A DNA stretch of 64,000 nucleotides, taken from positions 1 through 64,000 of the forward strand of contig NZ_LMCT01000023.1 in NCBI RefSeq assembly GCF_001424875.1, in the 5' to 3' direction. The position numbers and the translations under genes were made by a program. The notes beneath the pieces were generated by a model that saw only the letters and a list, made by a program, of their open reading frames with translations, had not been told where the DNA came from and ran no database searches. This document shows, one piece after another, positions 51,471 through 60,385 of the stretch. The DNA is from Kitasatospora sp. Root107. Its GTDB lineage: Bacteria; Actinomycetota; Actinomycetes; Streptomycetales; Streptomycetaceae. Each line of letters opens with the position of its first letter. The first letter of the stretch is position 1.

Positions 51471-52511
51471 TCAGCCCGTCGCCAGAGGCGAGACGTCCGG
51501 GATGCGCTCCGGACCGTTCTGGTAGACGGTGCCCGCACAGGCGTTGGCCAGGGTGGCAACCACCTTCGGCCCCCCCGGTTCCGGGGTGTGGGTGAGCGTG
51601 ACGGTGGCCCGGCCGGCGGTCGGGCTGGTCGTCGGGTTCGGCGACTCGACCGGCGACGGCGAGGTCTCGGGGCCCGGGGCCTGACTCGGTCCTGCCGACC
51701 CCGACGGCCCCGCGCCGACCGCGAACGCGGCCGCCCGAACACCGCCGCCGCCGCCGTCACCACCCGGGCAGGGCGCGTCCGGCACCCAGCCGAACCGGAC
51801 CTGGTACCCCGCCAGCGGCGGCAACAGCACCGGCCCACCCGCAACCGGTTCGGCCAGCCCGGTGGCCGGCCCGCCGGCCGTGTGCGCGGCCACCTTGACG
51901 GTGGCCGAGTCGGCCGCCAGCAGCCCGCCGCCGGCCAGCTCGCAGGCCCGCCCGGAGGTGTTCACCACCCGGAACCAGCCGTACACCCGGCCGTCCGCCT
52001 CGACCGCCCCCAGGTGGGAGCTGCCCTGGCCGAGGTCCGCGGGCCCGCAGCCCGGCGTCGGCGCCGTACCCGCCGGCGGCGAGCCGGGGACGCCGGCCAG
52101 CGACCCGCTGGTGGTCAGCTCGGGCACCGGACCGGACGGGGAACCGGAGGCCGTGGCGGTGATCACCGGCAGCGGCAGCGAGCTCGGCCGCCCGGCGCCG
52201 CTGCTCACCGACGGCCCCGGCGTCACCGCCGAGCGGGACGGGCCGGGCGCGAGCGGACCGTCCACCGGGCCGCCGGAGAGGTCGAGTTGCTGCACCCCGT
52301 GGATGGTCGGCAGCGCAGCCGCGGTGAGCAGCGCGACAGCCGCCACGCCCGTCCACCGGGTACGGTGCCTGGCCCGCCGCCGGGGCACCTGGTCGTGCAG
52401 CCGGCGCAGCGCCGCCGGGTCCGGCTGGACCTCGGCCACCGCCCGGTGCAGCCGCTCGCGCAGCTCCCGCACCAACGGGTCCTCCCCCGAGGGCCGTTGA
52501 TCGTCAGTCAT
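51471..52511 (-). CDS. Membrane-anchored protein paired with the sigma factor
   Basis: A 346-residue protein. An N-terminal cytoplasmic part (LVRELRERLHRAVAEVQPDP) is followed by one membrane span (WTGVAAVALLTAAALPTI) near residue 60. The long extracytoplasmic part is rich in Pro, Ser and Gly and includes a beta-rich DUF4232-like segment (HLGAVEADGRVYGWFRVVNT). Its start overlaps the stop of the SigE-family gene by 8 bases. It could be the anti-sigma partner, but no zinc-binding HxxxCxxC motif is seen. Confidence 0.7.
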   Translation of the reverse strand: MTDDQRPSGEDPLVRELRERLHRAVAEVQPDPAALRRLHDQVPRRRARHRTRWTGVAAVALLTAAALPTIHGVQQLDLSGGPVDGPLAPGPSRSAVTPGPSVSSGAGRPSSLPLPVITATASGSPSGPVPELTTSGSLAGVPGSPPAGTAPTPGCGPADLGQGSSHLGAVEADGRVYGWFRVVNTSGRACELAGGGLLAADSATVKVAAHTAGGPATGLAEPVAGGPVLLPPLAGYQVRFGWVPDAPCPGGDGGGGGVRAAAFAVGAGPSGSAGPSQAPGPETSPSPVESPNPTTSPTAGRATVTLTHTPEPGGPKVVATLANACAGTVYQNGPERIPDVSPLATG

Positions 52512-53094
52512 CGCTGCTCTCCATCAGCACCCGCAGCGCGGCCAGCCCACGCGAGCCGTACGCCTTCACCGAGCCGACCGAGATCCCGAGCGCGTCGGCC
52601 ACCTGGGCCTCCGTCAGATCGGCGAAGTAGCGCAGCACCAGCACCTCCCGCTGACGGCGTTGCAAGCGTCGGAGCGCGGTCTTCAACTGGTCGCGCTCCA
52701 GCGCATCGTAGGCGCCTTCTTCTGCACTGGCCATGTCAGGCATCGGCTTGGGCAGCAGGCGCAGCCCCAGGATCCGGCGGCGCAGCGTGGAGCGGGACAG
52801 GTTGACCACGGTCTGCCGCAGGTAGGCGAGGGTCTTCTCGGGCTCACGGACCCGGCGCCGGGCCGCGTGCACCCTGATGAACGCCTCCTGCACCACGTCC
52901 TCGCAGGAGGCGGTGTCGTCCAGCAGCAGGGCGGCCAGCCGGAGCAGGGAGCGGTAGTGCGCCTGGTAGGTCGCGGTCAGATGGTCGACGCTGGCTCCCG
53001 CCGCGTCCGCCGCGGCGGTGCCCATCCGGCTATCGGCCGGTCGCGCCGCCACGCGCACCGTGCCCACCCGCACTGCCCCCACCACGTTCGCCAC
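52504..53094 (-). CDS. SigE-family ECF-like sigma factor
   Basis: A 196-residue sigma factor. Region 2 includes YQAHYRSLLRLAALLLDDTA, CEDVVQEAFIRVHAARRRVR and AYLRQTVVNLSRSTLRRR. Region 4 is LRRLQRRQREVLVLRYFADL, then TEAQVADALGISVGSVKAYG. This matches the actinobacterial SigE family. Extra N-terminal residues before DHLTATYQ leave the start uncertain: GTG at 53094 or ATG at 53025. It is coupled to the membrane protein gene and follows asd in the opposite gene order seen in many Streptomyces. Confidence 0.88.
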   Translation of the reverse strand: MANVVGAVRVGTVRVAARPADSRMGTAAADAAGASVDHLTATYQAHYRSLLRLAALLLDDTASCEDVVQEAFIRVHAARRRVREPEKTLAYLRQTVVNLSRSTLRRRILGLRLLPKPMPDMASAEEGAYDALERDQLKTALRRLQRRQREVLVLRYFADLTEAQVADALGISVGSVKAYGSRGLAALRVLMESSDD

Positions 53095-53249
53095 GCATGT
53101 TGGACACTTGATCCCCTGTCATGGTTGCCCCCGACTGCGGGATTATTCTCCCGCACCGGCCGGAGTGCCTCCAGTGCCCTTACGAGGGAATCTGACGGAT
53201 CGTCTCCCGTTCACCCGGACTCAACCTCCACCGGATGACCACACCGGAC

Positions 53250-54314
53250 TCAATCCAGCCGGGCGAACTCCGCCGCCACCAGCTCGGCGATCTGCACCGC
53301 GTTCAGGGCGGCGCCCTTGCGCAGGTTGTCGCCGCAGACGAAGAGGTCGAGCGCGGTGGGGTCGTCCAGCGCCACCCGAACCCGGCCGACCCAGACCGGA
53401 TCCGTCCCGACGGCGTCGTTCGGGGTGGGGAACTCCCCCGCAGCCGGGTCGTCGTAGAGCACCACGCCCGGGGCGTTCTGCAGGATCTCCTGCGCGGCGG
53501 CCTGGCTCACCGCGCGCTCGAAGACCGCGTGCACGGCCAGCGAGTGGGTGGTGACCACCGGGATCCGGACGCAGGTGGCGGAGACCTTCAGGCCAGGCAG
53601 GCCGAGGATCTTCCGCGACTCGTTGCGGACCTTGAGCTCCTCGGAGGACCAGCCGCCGTCCTCCAGCGTGCCGGACCACGGCACCGCGTTCAGCGCGAGC
53701 GGCGCGGCGAACGGACCGTTGTCGCTGACCACGGCCCGCAGGTCACCGGTCTGCTCGCCGACCGGGGTGCCCGCCACCTCGGCGACCTGGGCGCGCAGGG
53801 TGTCGACCCCGCTCTGCCCGGCACCGGAGGCGGCCTGGTAGGCGGCGACCACCAGCTCGCTCAGCCCGTACTCGGAGTGCAGCGCGGCCAGCCCGCCGAT
53901 CATCGTGAGGACGGTGCAGTTGGGGTTGGCGATGATGCCGCGGGGCCGGATCAGCGCCGCCGGGGCGTTCACCTCGGGCACCACCAGCGGGACGTCCTGG
54001 TCCATCCGGAACGCGCCGGAGTTGTCGACCACGACCACACCCTTGGCGGCAGCGATCGGGGCCCAGCGGGCGGCGATGTCGTCCGGTACGTCGAAGATCG
54101 CCACGTCGATCCCGGCGAACGCCTCCTCGGAGAGCTCGACCACCTCGGTCTCCACCCCACGGACCGTCAGCCGACGGCCCGCCGAACGGGACGAGGCGAC
54201 CAGCCGGATCTCCCCCCAGACGTCGCGACGGACGGAGAGGAGGCCGAGCAGCACGGCTCCGACGGCGCCCGTGGCACCGACCACCGCGAGGCTCGGCCTC
54301 CTCTCCGAGGTCAT
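53250..54314 (-). CDS. asd: Aspartate-semialdehyde dehydrogenase
   Basis: A 354-residue enzyme. VVGATGAVGAVLLGLL binds NADP, and the catalytic Cys is in IIANPNCTVLTMIGGL. YQAASGAGQSGVDTL and the substrate-binding His region VRIPVVTTHSLAVHA are also present. It reduces aspartyl phosphate to the semialdehyde for lysine, threonine, methionine and diaminopimelate. Its start overlaps the lysC stop by four bases, so the pair is translationally coupled. Confidence 0.95.
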   Translation of the reverse strand: MTSERRPSLAVVGATGAVGAVLLGLLSVRRDVWGEIRLVASSRSAGRRLTVRGVETEVVELSEEAFAGIDVAIFDVPDDIAARWAPIAAAKGVVVVDNSGAFRMDQDVPLVVPEVNAPAALIRPRGIIANPNCTVLTMIGGLAALHSEYGLSELVVAAYQAASGAGQSGVDTLRAQVAEVAGTPVGEQTGDLRAVVSDNGPFAAPLALNAVPWSGTLEDGGWSSEELKVRNESRKILGLPGLKVSATCVRIPVVTTHSLAVHAVFERAVSQAAAQEILQNAPGVVLYDDPAAGEFPTPNDAVGTDPVWVGRVRVALDDPTALDLFVCGDNLRKGAALNAVQIAELVAAEFARLD

Positions 54315-54832
54315 CGGCCGGTACCGCCGTAGACGACCGCCTCGTCCGTGTCGCTGTCCAGACCGAAGGCGCTGTGCACGGCGCGGACCGCCTCGTTGAC
54401 GTCGTCCGCCCGGGTGACCACCGAGATCCGGATCTCCGAAGTGGAGATCAGCTCGATGTTCACGCCGGCCTCGGAGAGCGCCTCGAAGAAGGTCGCGGTC
54501 ACGCCCGGGTTGGAGCGCATGCCCGCGCCGACCAGCGAGATCTTGCCGATCGCGTCGTCGTAGCGGAGCGACTCGAAACCGATCCCGTCCTTGACCCGGC
54601 CGAGCGCGTCGATGGCCTTCTGGCCCTCGGTCTTCGGGCAGGTGAAGGAGATGTCGGTGAGACCGGTGGACGCCGCCGAGACGTTCTGCACCACCATGTC
54701 GATGTTGACCTCGGCATCCGCGATGGCGCGGAAGATCCGGGCGGCCTCGCCCGGCTTGTCCGGCACGCCGACGACCGTGACCTTGGCCTCGGACGTGTCG
54801 TGGGCGACTCCGGAGATGATCGCCTGCTCCAT
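54311..54832 (-). CDS. Internal start for aspartate kinase beta subunit (in frame with lysC)
   Basis: ATG at 54832 begins MEQAIISGVAHDTSEAKVTV and is preceded by GAAGGTGG. The product would be 173 residues and hold only the ACT domains. Aspartate kinases of Corynebacterium and other actinomycetes make such a regulatory beta subunit from an internal start. The call rests on position, ribosome site and family knowledge. Confidence 0.6.
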   Translation of the reverse strand: MEQAIISGVAHDTSEAKVTVVGVPDKPGEAARIFRAIADAEVNIDMVVQNVSAASTGLTDISFTCPKTEGQKAIDALGRVKDGIGFESLRYDDAIGKISLVGAGMRSNPGVTATFFEALSEAGVNIELISTSEIRISVVTRADDVNEAVRAVHSAFGLDSDTDEAVVYGGTGR

Positions 54833-55591
54833 CTCGCCACCTTCGGGCTTGTTCGGATTGATGCTACTGACAATGGTCCCCGGCAGGCCGGAGAAGGACG
54901 AGCGTACGTGAATCGGGATGTTGTAGCGCCGCGCGTACTCCACACAGCGGTCAAGGAGCACCTTGGAGCCGGACGAGGCCAGCTCCAGCATGTCCTCGAA
55001 GCCGATCCAGTCGATCTTGCGGGCCTTCTTCACCACGCGTGGGTCGGCGGTGAACACGCCGTCCACGTCGGTGTAGATCTCGCAGACCTCGGCCTTCAGC
55101 GCGGCGGCCAGCGCCACCGCGGTGGTGTCCGAGCCGCCCCGGCCCAGCGTGGTGATGTCCTTGCTGACCTGGGAGACACCCTGGAAACCGGCCACGATCG
55201 CGATGTTGCCCTCGTCCAGGGCGTTCCGGATCCGGCCCGGCGTCACGTCGATGATGCGCGCCTTGTTGTGGACGGCGTCGGTGATGACGCCTGCCTGACT
55301 GCCCGTGAAGGACTGGGCCTCGTGGCCCAGCGCCCGGATCGCCATGGCCAGCAGGGCCATCGAGATCCGCTCTCCAGCGGTCAGCAGCATGTCGAACTCG
55401 CGCCCGGAGGGGATCGGGGAGACCTGCTCCGCGAGTTCGATGAGCTCGTCCGTCGTGTCGCCCATGGCGGACACCACGACGACGACCTCATGGCCGGCCT
55501 TCTTGGTGTCGACGATCCTGCGGGCTACGCGCTTGATGCCCTCGGCATCCGCAACGGATGAGCCGCCGTACTTCTGCACGACAAGGCCCAC
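54311..55591 (-). CDS. lysC: Aspartate kinase
   Basis: A 426-residue kinase. VQKYGGSSVADAEGI is the catalytic start, TLGRGGSDTTAVALAA binds aspartate, and two ACT domains occupy the C-terminal 160 residues (KVTVVGVPDKPGEAARIFRA and KISLVGAGMRSNPGVTATFF). It phosphorylates aspartate and is expected to be feedback-controlled through the ACT domains. An internal start at 54832 would give a beta subunit. ATG at 55591 has GGAG nearby. Confidence 0.95.
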   Translation of the reverse strand: MGLVVQKYGGSSVADAEGIKRVARRIVDTKKAGHEVVVVVSAMGDTTDELIELAEQVSPIPSGREFDMLLTAGERISMALLAMAIRALGHEAQSFTGSQAGVITDAVHNKARIIDVTPGRIRNALDEGNIAIVAGFQGVSQVSKDITTLGRGGSDTTAVALAAALKAEVCEIYTDVDGVFTADPRVVKKARKIDWIGFEDMLELASSGSKVLLDRCVEYARRYNIPIHVRSSFSGLPGTIVSSINPNKPEGGEMEQAIISGVAHDTSEAKVTVVGVPDKPGEAARIFRAIADAEVNIDMVVQNVSAASTGLTDISFTCPKTEGQKAIDALGRVKDGIGFESLRYDDAIGKISLVGAGMRSNPGVTATFFEALSEAGVNIELISTSEIRISVVTRADDVNEAVRAVHSAFGLDSDTDEAVVYGGTGR

Positions 55592-55897
55592 GTGCGCTCC
55601 TCGACTAGTGTCGTTTTCGGGGGACTGGTGGCCCCCGCACCCCCGGTGGAACGGGGGCGCTGCGGTCGGCGCCAGTCTAGCGAGCGGCCTGGGCCCGACC
55701 GGCGGTTTCCATATGATGAGACGCGGATATCACGAGGTGGGCAGGGGTCTGCCCGGCCGGACCGGCAGGTCTGCGGGCCGCACCCGGCCTCCCCGGAGAA
55801 TTGCCGGGGAGGGGGGCGCGACACCTCGGATTTCACTCCGTCGCCCGCACGGTGACTGCTTCGTCACACCGGTGTGGCGCTGTCTGTGCGGCGCTCT
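55592..55897. other. Intergenic region before lysC
   Basis: These 306 bases hold the lysC upstream region and a terminator for the DUF5063 gene (55788-55812). No gene is seen. Confidence 0.5.
55788..55812 (-). terminator. Terminator after the DUF5063 gene
   Basis: CCTCCCCGG (55788-55796) pairs with CCGGGGAGG (55804-55812) across a 7-base loop. Confidence 0.6.
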
Positions 55898-56587
55898 TTA
55901 CAGTCCGAGCTCGGCGGCCATCAAGTCGCCCGCCTGCTGCCCCAGCTGTTCGTCCGTCAGCCCGTCGTCGTCGATGTCCGCACCGTCCGCCGCCGCACCG
56001 ATCGGGCTGTCCAGCCGGACGTGCGCGATCAGCGACTGCAGCGCCCGAAGCACCGCCGTACAGGTCGAACCCCAGCTGGACAGGTACGAGAACTGCCACC
56101 ACCAGAGCGCCTCGCTGACCCGGCCCTCCTGGTAGTGCGTCAGACCGTGCCGCAGCTCGGCCACCACGCCCGCCAGATCGTCCGAGATCCGGAACGCGCT
56201 CGGCTTCTCCGGCGGCCCGTACGGGTCGAAGACCTCGTGGTAGACGTCGATCGGAGCGAGCAGCGCGGCCAGCCGCTCCCGCAGCTCGACCCCGTCCGGC
56301 TCCGGGCCCGCGTCCGGCTCGAACCGGTCCTCCGGCACGACGTCCTCGATCGCGCCCATCCGGCCACCGGCCAGCAGGAGCTGCGAGACCTCCAGCAGGA
56401 GCAGCGAGACCACGCTGCCCGGCTCGTCGCCCTTGGCGACCTCGGTCACCGCGAGCACGAAGCTCTCCACCGAGTCCGCGATCTGCACCGCGAAGTCGTC
56501 CGGCTCGTGCTTGTGCCCCGTGTTGCCGGGTTGGGTGCTGCTGCTGGGGTGCGTGCTGGGTTGGGTGCTGCTGGGCTGCTCAGACAT
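55898..56587 (-). CDS. DUF5063-family protein
   Basis: A 229-residue protein. A low-complexity Ser/Thr/Gln/Pro N-terminus precedes the domain FAVQIADSVESFVLAVTEVA, VYHEVFDPYGPPEKPSAFRI and EALWWWQFSYLSSWGSTCTA. This is the conserved actinobacterial DUF5063 protein found between recR and lysC. Function is unknown. ATG at 56587 overlaps the end of recR by 8 bases. Confidence 0.85.
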   Translation of the reverse strand: MSEQPSSTQPSTHPSSSTQPGNTGHKHEPDDFAVQIADSVESFVLAVTEVAKGDEPGSVVSLLLLEVSQLLLAGGRMGAIEDVVPEDRFEPDAGPEPDGVELRERLAALLAPIDVYHEVFDPYGPPEKPSAFRISDDLAGVVAELRHGLTHYQEGRVSEALWWWQFSYLSSWGSTCTAVLRALQSLIAHVRLDSPIGAAADGADIDDDGLTDEQLGQQAGDLMAAELGL

Positions 56588-57179
56588 CGAGAAGTCGTCT
56601 CCCTTCGAAGGCCCGTCCGAGGGTGACCTCGTCGGCGTACTCCAAGTCCCCACCGACCGGCAGGCCACTGGCCAGCCGGGTCACCTTCAGGCCCATCGGC
56701 TTGCACAGCCGGGCCAGATAGGTGGCGGTCGCCTCCCCCTCCAGGTTGGGGTCGGTGGCCAGGATCAGTTCGGTCACCGTGCCGTCCGCGAGCCTGGTCA
56801 TCAGCTCGCGGATCCGCAGGTCGTCCGGGCCGATGCCTTCGATCGGGCTGATCGCGCCACCCAGCACGTGGTACCGACCGCGGAACTCACGCGTCCGCTC
56901 CACCGCCACCACGTCCTTGGGCTCCTCGACCACGCAGATCACCGCGAGGTCGCGCCGCTGGTCCAGGCAGACCCGGCACCGCTCGGCCTCCGCGACGTTG
57001 CCGCAGACCACGCAGAACCGGACCTTCTCCTTGACCTCCAGCAGCGCGTGCGCCAGCCGGCGTACGTCCACCGGGTCGGCCTGCAGCACGTGGAAGGCGA
57101 TCCGCTGCGCGCTCTTGGGCCCGACGCCGGGCAGCCTGCCCAGTTCGTCGATCAGGTCCTGAACCACGCCCTCGTACAA
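56580..57179 (-). CDS. recR: Recombination protein RecR
   Basis: A 199-residue protein. The N-terminal helix-hairpin-helix is LIDELGRLPGVGPKSAQRIA. The zinc finger is CVVCGNVAEAERCRVC, and the TOPRIM domain follows (AVICVVEEPKDVVAVERTRE). RecR loads RecA at gaps with RecF and RecO. TTG at 57179 gives the usual start (xYEGVVQDLIDELG) and length. Upstream in-frame ATG codons add about 28 low-complexity residues. Confidence 0.95.
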   Translation of the reverse strand: MYEGVVQDLIDELGRLPGVGPKSAQRIAFHVLQADPVDVRRLAHALLEVKEKVRFCVVCGNVAEAERCRVCLDQRRDLAVICVVEEPKDVVAVERTREFRGRYHVLGGAISPIEGIGPDDLRIRELMTRLADGTVTELILATDPNLEGEATATYLARLCKPMGLKVTRLASGLPVGGDLEYADEVTLGRAFEGRRLLDV

Positions 57180-57342
57180 CTTCGCGCCTTCCCTCGGGCC
57201 CTGGCCGCCGGCGGTGCCGTCGGCTCCGGTGCCATCATCCAACGAATCGGGCGCCGGACACACCGTCCGACGCCCGACTCACCATAAATCTCGCTCCGTG
57301 AACGCTCCGTAAGCGCTCCGCAAGCGCTCCGCCGAAGGAGCG

Positions 57343-57681
57343 TCAGAACGGCAGACCGGGGATTCCGCCGCCCAGGCCCTGGGCCAGCGGGCCCATCCGC
57401 TCGGCCTGCATCTTCTGCGCCGTCGCGTTGGCGTCCCGGACGGCGGCCAGGATCAGGTCCGCCAGCGTCTCGGTGTCCTCCGGGTCGACCGCGGCCGGCG
57501 CGATGGTCAGCGCCACCAGCTCACCCGCACCGGTCACCGTCACCTCGACCAGACCGCCACCCGCCGAACCGGCGACGTGCGCCTCCGCCAGCTCGCGCTG
57601 CGCCTTGGCGAGCTCCTCCTGCATCTTCTGCGCCTGCTTCAGCAGCTGCTGCATATTGGGCTGGCCACCACCAGGGAACAC
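57343..57681 (-). CDS. YbaB/EbfC nucleoid-associated protein
   Basis: A 112-residue protein with NMQQLLKQAQKMQEELAKAQ, GGLVEVTVTGAGELVALTIA and DTETLADLILAAVRDANATA, the full YbaB/EbfC pattern. It binds DNA as a dimer. The dnaX-ybaB-recR order is conserved in bacteria. The ATG/GTG start at 57681 lies 85 bases after dnaX. Confidence 0.93.
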   Translation of the reverse strand: MFPGGGQPNMQQLLKQAQKMQEELAKAQRELAEAHVAGSAGGGLVEVTVTGAGELVALTIAPAAVDPEDTETLADLILAAVRDANATAQKMQAERMGPLAQGLGGGIPGLPF

Positions 57682-57766
57682 GGCTCACTCCTGTACCTGT
57701 ACGACTTACCTGTACTTACCTGTACGACTGCGGAAAGCTTCCGACCCGAGCCTACGTCGGCCGGAC

Positions 57767-59920
57767 TCAGCGGTTGTGGTGAATCTCCTCCAAGACCGTG
57801 GCCCCCAGCTCACGGACGATCAGCTCCTGGCTGTTCGCCCCCTGGTCGACCTGGGTGGGCGAAGGGCCGGTGAAGCTGGCGTCGCCCTCCAGGTCGTAGT
57901 CGTCCGGCGGGTACTCGTCCGCCGGCGGGCCGTCGACCGGCGTGGGCGCGGGCGCGCGGACGGGCGCAGGCGCCTGACGCGGAGCCGAAGGCGCGGCCGC
58001 CTGCTGCGGGGGCGGGGTCGGCTGGACCTGCGGCGGCGCAGCCTGCACCGGTGCGGGGCGCGCGGGCTGCTGCTGACTCTGTTGTTGCTGCGGGGCGCCC
58101 CAGCTTGCGGTCGACGGCGGCGGGGTGGTCCCCGTCCCGCCGGCCACGCCGCCGCTGGTGCCGCCGGACGGGTCGACGATGCACTCGACCCGCCAGTCCA
58201 CCCCGAGGGCGTCGGCCAGCGCCTGCTTCAGCACGTCGTCGCTGTTGCTGCCGACGAAGCTGTCGCGAGCGCCCGCGTTGATGAACGAGACCTGCAGGGT
58301 GCTGCCGTCGAAACCCGCGACCTGGCCGTTCTGGCTGAGCAGGATCCAGGTGAATCGGCGGCGGTTCTTCACCGCCTCCAGGATCTGCGGCCAGAGCTGG
58401 CGGACCTGGCCTGCGCCCTGCTGGGCGGAGACCGAAGGCTGACCGGCCGTCGGCTGCTGCTGCGGTGCCGGGGCCTGCGGCTGGACCGCAGCGGGTACGG
58501 GGGCTGGGGCGGGCGCCGGGGCCTCCTGCGCCGGCGCACCGGCGGACGGGAAGCTGCGCGCGATCGGCCACGCGCCGGGCGCAGCGGCGGGCTGACTCGG
58601 CGTCACCTCCACCGGCGGGGCGGGCTGTTGCTGGACCGGCGCGGGCATCGCCTGAGCCACCGGGGCCGGAGCCGGGCCCGGGACGGCCTGCAGCGACGGA
58701 GCCTGCTGGACGTGCTGGGCTTGCTGGGCTTGCTGGGCTTGCGGCGCCGCGAAACCACCCGCTGCCGCCCGCCGCTCCAACTTGTCCAGCCGCGCCTGCA
58801 GCGACAGCTCGTCCCCGTACGCGCCCGGCAGCATCACCCGGGCACAGATCAGCTCCAGCTGAAGCCTCGGCGCGGAGTTCCCCCGCATCTCGGTCAGCCC
58901 GGTGTTGACCAGGTCGGCCGCCCGGCTCAGATCGGCCGGACCGAACCGGTCCGCCTGGGCCTGCATGATCGCGACCCGGTCGGCCGGAGCGTCGATCAGC
59001 CCCTTCTCCCCCGCGTCCGGCACGGTCGCCAGGATCACCAGGTCACGCAGCCGCTCCAGCAGATCCGTGACGAACCGGCGCGGGTCGTGGCCACCCTCGA
59101 CCACCCGGTCGACCACCTGGAACACGGTCGCCCCGTCCTGCACGGCGAACGCGTCCACCACCTCGTCCAGCAGCACCGAGTCGGTGTACCCGAGCAGCGC
59201 GGTGGCCATCGGGTACGTGACGCCACCCTCCCCCGCCCCCGCGAGCAGCTGGTCCATCACCGACATCGAGTCCCGGACCGAACCGGCCCCGGACCGGACC
59301 ACCAGCGGGAACACCGAGTCCTCGACCGCGATCTGCTCCCGCTCGCAGACCTGTGCCAGGTAGTCCCGCAGCGTGCCGGGCGGCACCAGCCGGAAGGGGT
59401 AGTGGTGCGTACGGGACCGGATCGTCCCGATCACCTTCTCCGGCTCGGTCGTCGCGAAGATGAACTTGAGGTGCTCCGGCGGCTCCTCCACCACCTTCAG
59501 CAGCGCGTTGAAGCCGGCCGAGGTCACCATGTGCGCCTCGTCCAGAATGAAGATCTTGTACCGGCTGTGCACCGGCGCGAAGAAGGCCCGCTCCCGCAGA
59601 TCACGCGCATCGTCCACACCACCGTGCGAGGCGGCGTCGATCTCGATCACGTCGATCGAACCGGGCCCCCCGGTCGCCAGGTCCGTACAGGACTGGCACT
59701 CACCGCACGGGGTCGGCGTCGGGCCCTGCGCACAGTTCAGACAGCGGGCCAGGATGCGCGCACTGGTCGTCTTCCCGCACCCGCGCGGGCCGCTGAAGAG
59801 GTAGGCATGGTTGACCCTGTTGTTACGCAGGGCCTGCTGGAGCGGAGCGGTCACGTGCTCCTGCCCGATGACCTCGGCGAAAGTCTCGGGGCGATAGCGG
59901 CGGTACAGGGCTAGGGACAC
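57767..59920 (-). CDS. dnaX: DNA polymerase III subunit gamma/tau
   Basis: A 717-residue clamp-loader subunit. It has YRRYRPETFAEVIGQEHVTA, Walker A FSGPRGCGKTTSARILA, the zinc module CLNCAQGPTPTPCGECQSC, Walker B ILDEAHM and sensor motif IFATTEPEKV. A long Pro/Gln/Ala-rich linker (VTPSQPAAAP, QPQAPAPQQQP) precedes the tau C-terminal domain (RQLWPQILEAVKNRRRFTWI). GTG at 59920 gives the usual VSLALYRRYRPE start. No frameshift signal was noticed. Confidence 0.95.
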   Translation of the reverse strand: MSLALYRRYRPETFAEVIGQEHVTAPLQQALRNNRVNHAYLFSGPRGCGKTTSARILARCLNCAQGPTPTPCGECQSCTDLATGGPGSIDVIEIDAASHGGVDDARDLRERAFFAPVHSRYKIFILDEAHMVTSAGFNALLKVVEEPPEHLKFIFATTEPEKVIGTIRSRTHHYPFRLVPPGTLRDYLAQVCEREQIAVEDSVFPLVVRSGAGSVRDSMSVMDQLLAGAGEGGVTYPMATALLGYTDSVLLDEVVDAFAVQDGATVFQVVDRVVEGGHDPRRFVTDLLERLRDLVILATVPDAGEKGLIDAPADRVAIMQAQADRFGPADLSRAADLVNTGLTEMRGNSAPRLQLELICARVMLPGAYGDELSLQARLDKLERRAAAGGFAAPQAQQAQQAQHVQQAPSLQAVPGPAPAPVAQAMPAPVQQQPAPPVEVTPSQPAAAPGAWPIARSFPSAGAPAQEAPAPAPAPVPAAVQPQAPAPQQQPTAGQPSVSAQQGAGQVRQLWPQILEAVKNRRRFTWILLSQNGQVAGFDGSTLQVSFINAGARDSFVGSNSDDVLKQALADALGVDWRVECIVDPSGGTSGGVAGGTGTTPPPSTASWGAPQQQQSQQQPARPAPVQAAPPQVQPTPPPQQAAAPSAPRQAPAPVRAPAPTPVDGPPADEYPPDDYDLEGDASFTGPSPTQVDQGANSQELIVRELGATVLEEIHHNR

Positions 59921-59976
59921 ACCCCCGACGATATCGGGACAGGCGGACAAACGCGGTCCCCCCGGAAACGCAAGGA

Positions 59977-60060
59977 CCCCTCGTGTACCCGCCAGAGCCC
60001 TCTTACCCTTGCTGCCTTCCGGCCCTGGGGGAGTTCAGAGAGATAACGCCACACGAGGGG
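59977..60060 (-). ncRNA. ffs: Small SRP RNA (4.5S type)
   Basis: On the minus strand the ends CCCCTCGTGT and ACACGAGGGG pair. The apical loop holds the conserved GGGCCGGAAGGCAGCAAGGG SRP54-binding element. About 84 bases, close to the dnaX start as in other Streptomyces. It targets membrane proteins with Ffh. Confidence 0.9.
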
Positions 60061-60193
60061 CTGCCCCAAGAGTAGCGGATCCGCGACCGAAGCCGTACCA
60101 CCACCCCACCTCCCCGATCCGCAGGCCACCACCCCCACCCACCTGCGGATGGGTGGTCGCGAGCACCCCCGAACATGTACTAAGCTCTCCCAC

Positions 60194-60278
60194 GGAGGAT
60201 TCGCCTAGTGGCCTAGGGCGCACGCTTGGAAAGCGTGTTGGGGGCAACCCCTCACGAGTTCGAATCTCGTATCCTCCG
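60194..60278 (+). tRNA. tRNA-Ser(GGA)
   Basis: An 85-base class II tRNA. GGAGGAT (60194-60200) pairs with ATCCTCC (60271-60277), discriminator G. The anticodon loop TTGGAAA gives GGA. A long variable arm (TTGGGGGCAACCCCTC) and T loop TTCGAATC are present. Confidence 0.95.
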
Positions 60279-60301
60279 CACCCGCCCGCCAGGGCAAACG
60301 T

Positions 60302-60332
60302 AAGGCCCCGACCGCCCAGCGGTCGGGGCCTT
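60302..60332. terminator. Intrinsic terminator after tRNA-Ser
   Basis: AAGGCCCCGACCGC (60302-60315) pairs perfectly with GCGGTCGGGGCCTT (60319-60332) across a 3-base loop. It can serve the tRNA and the convergent SGNH gene. Confidence 0.8.
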
Positions 60333-60385
60333 CGTCATCCCCAGCCTCATCTGCAGTCTCGATGACTCTTCCTGGTGACGTGCTG

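Noticed and set aside
57428..59914. An 828-codon plus-strand frame opposite dnaX
   Set aside because: Shadow of dnaX and ybaB; Arg/Gly/Leu-rich without motifs.
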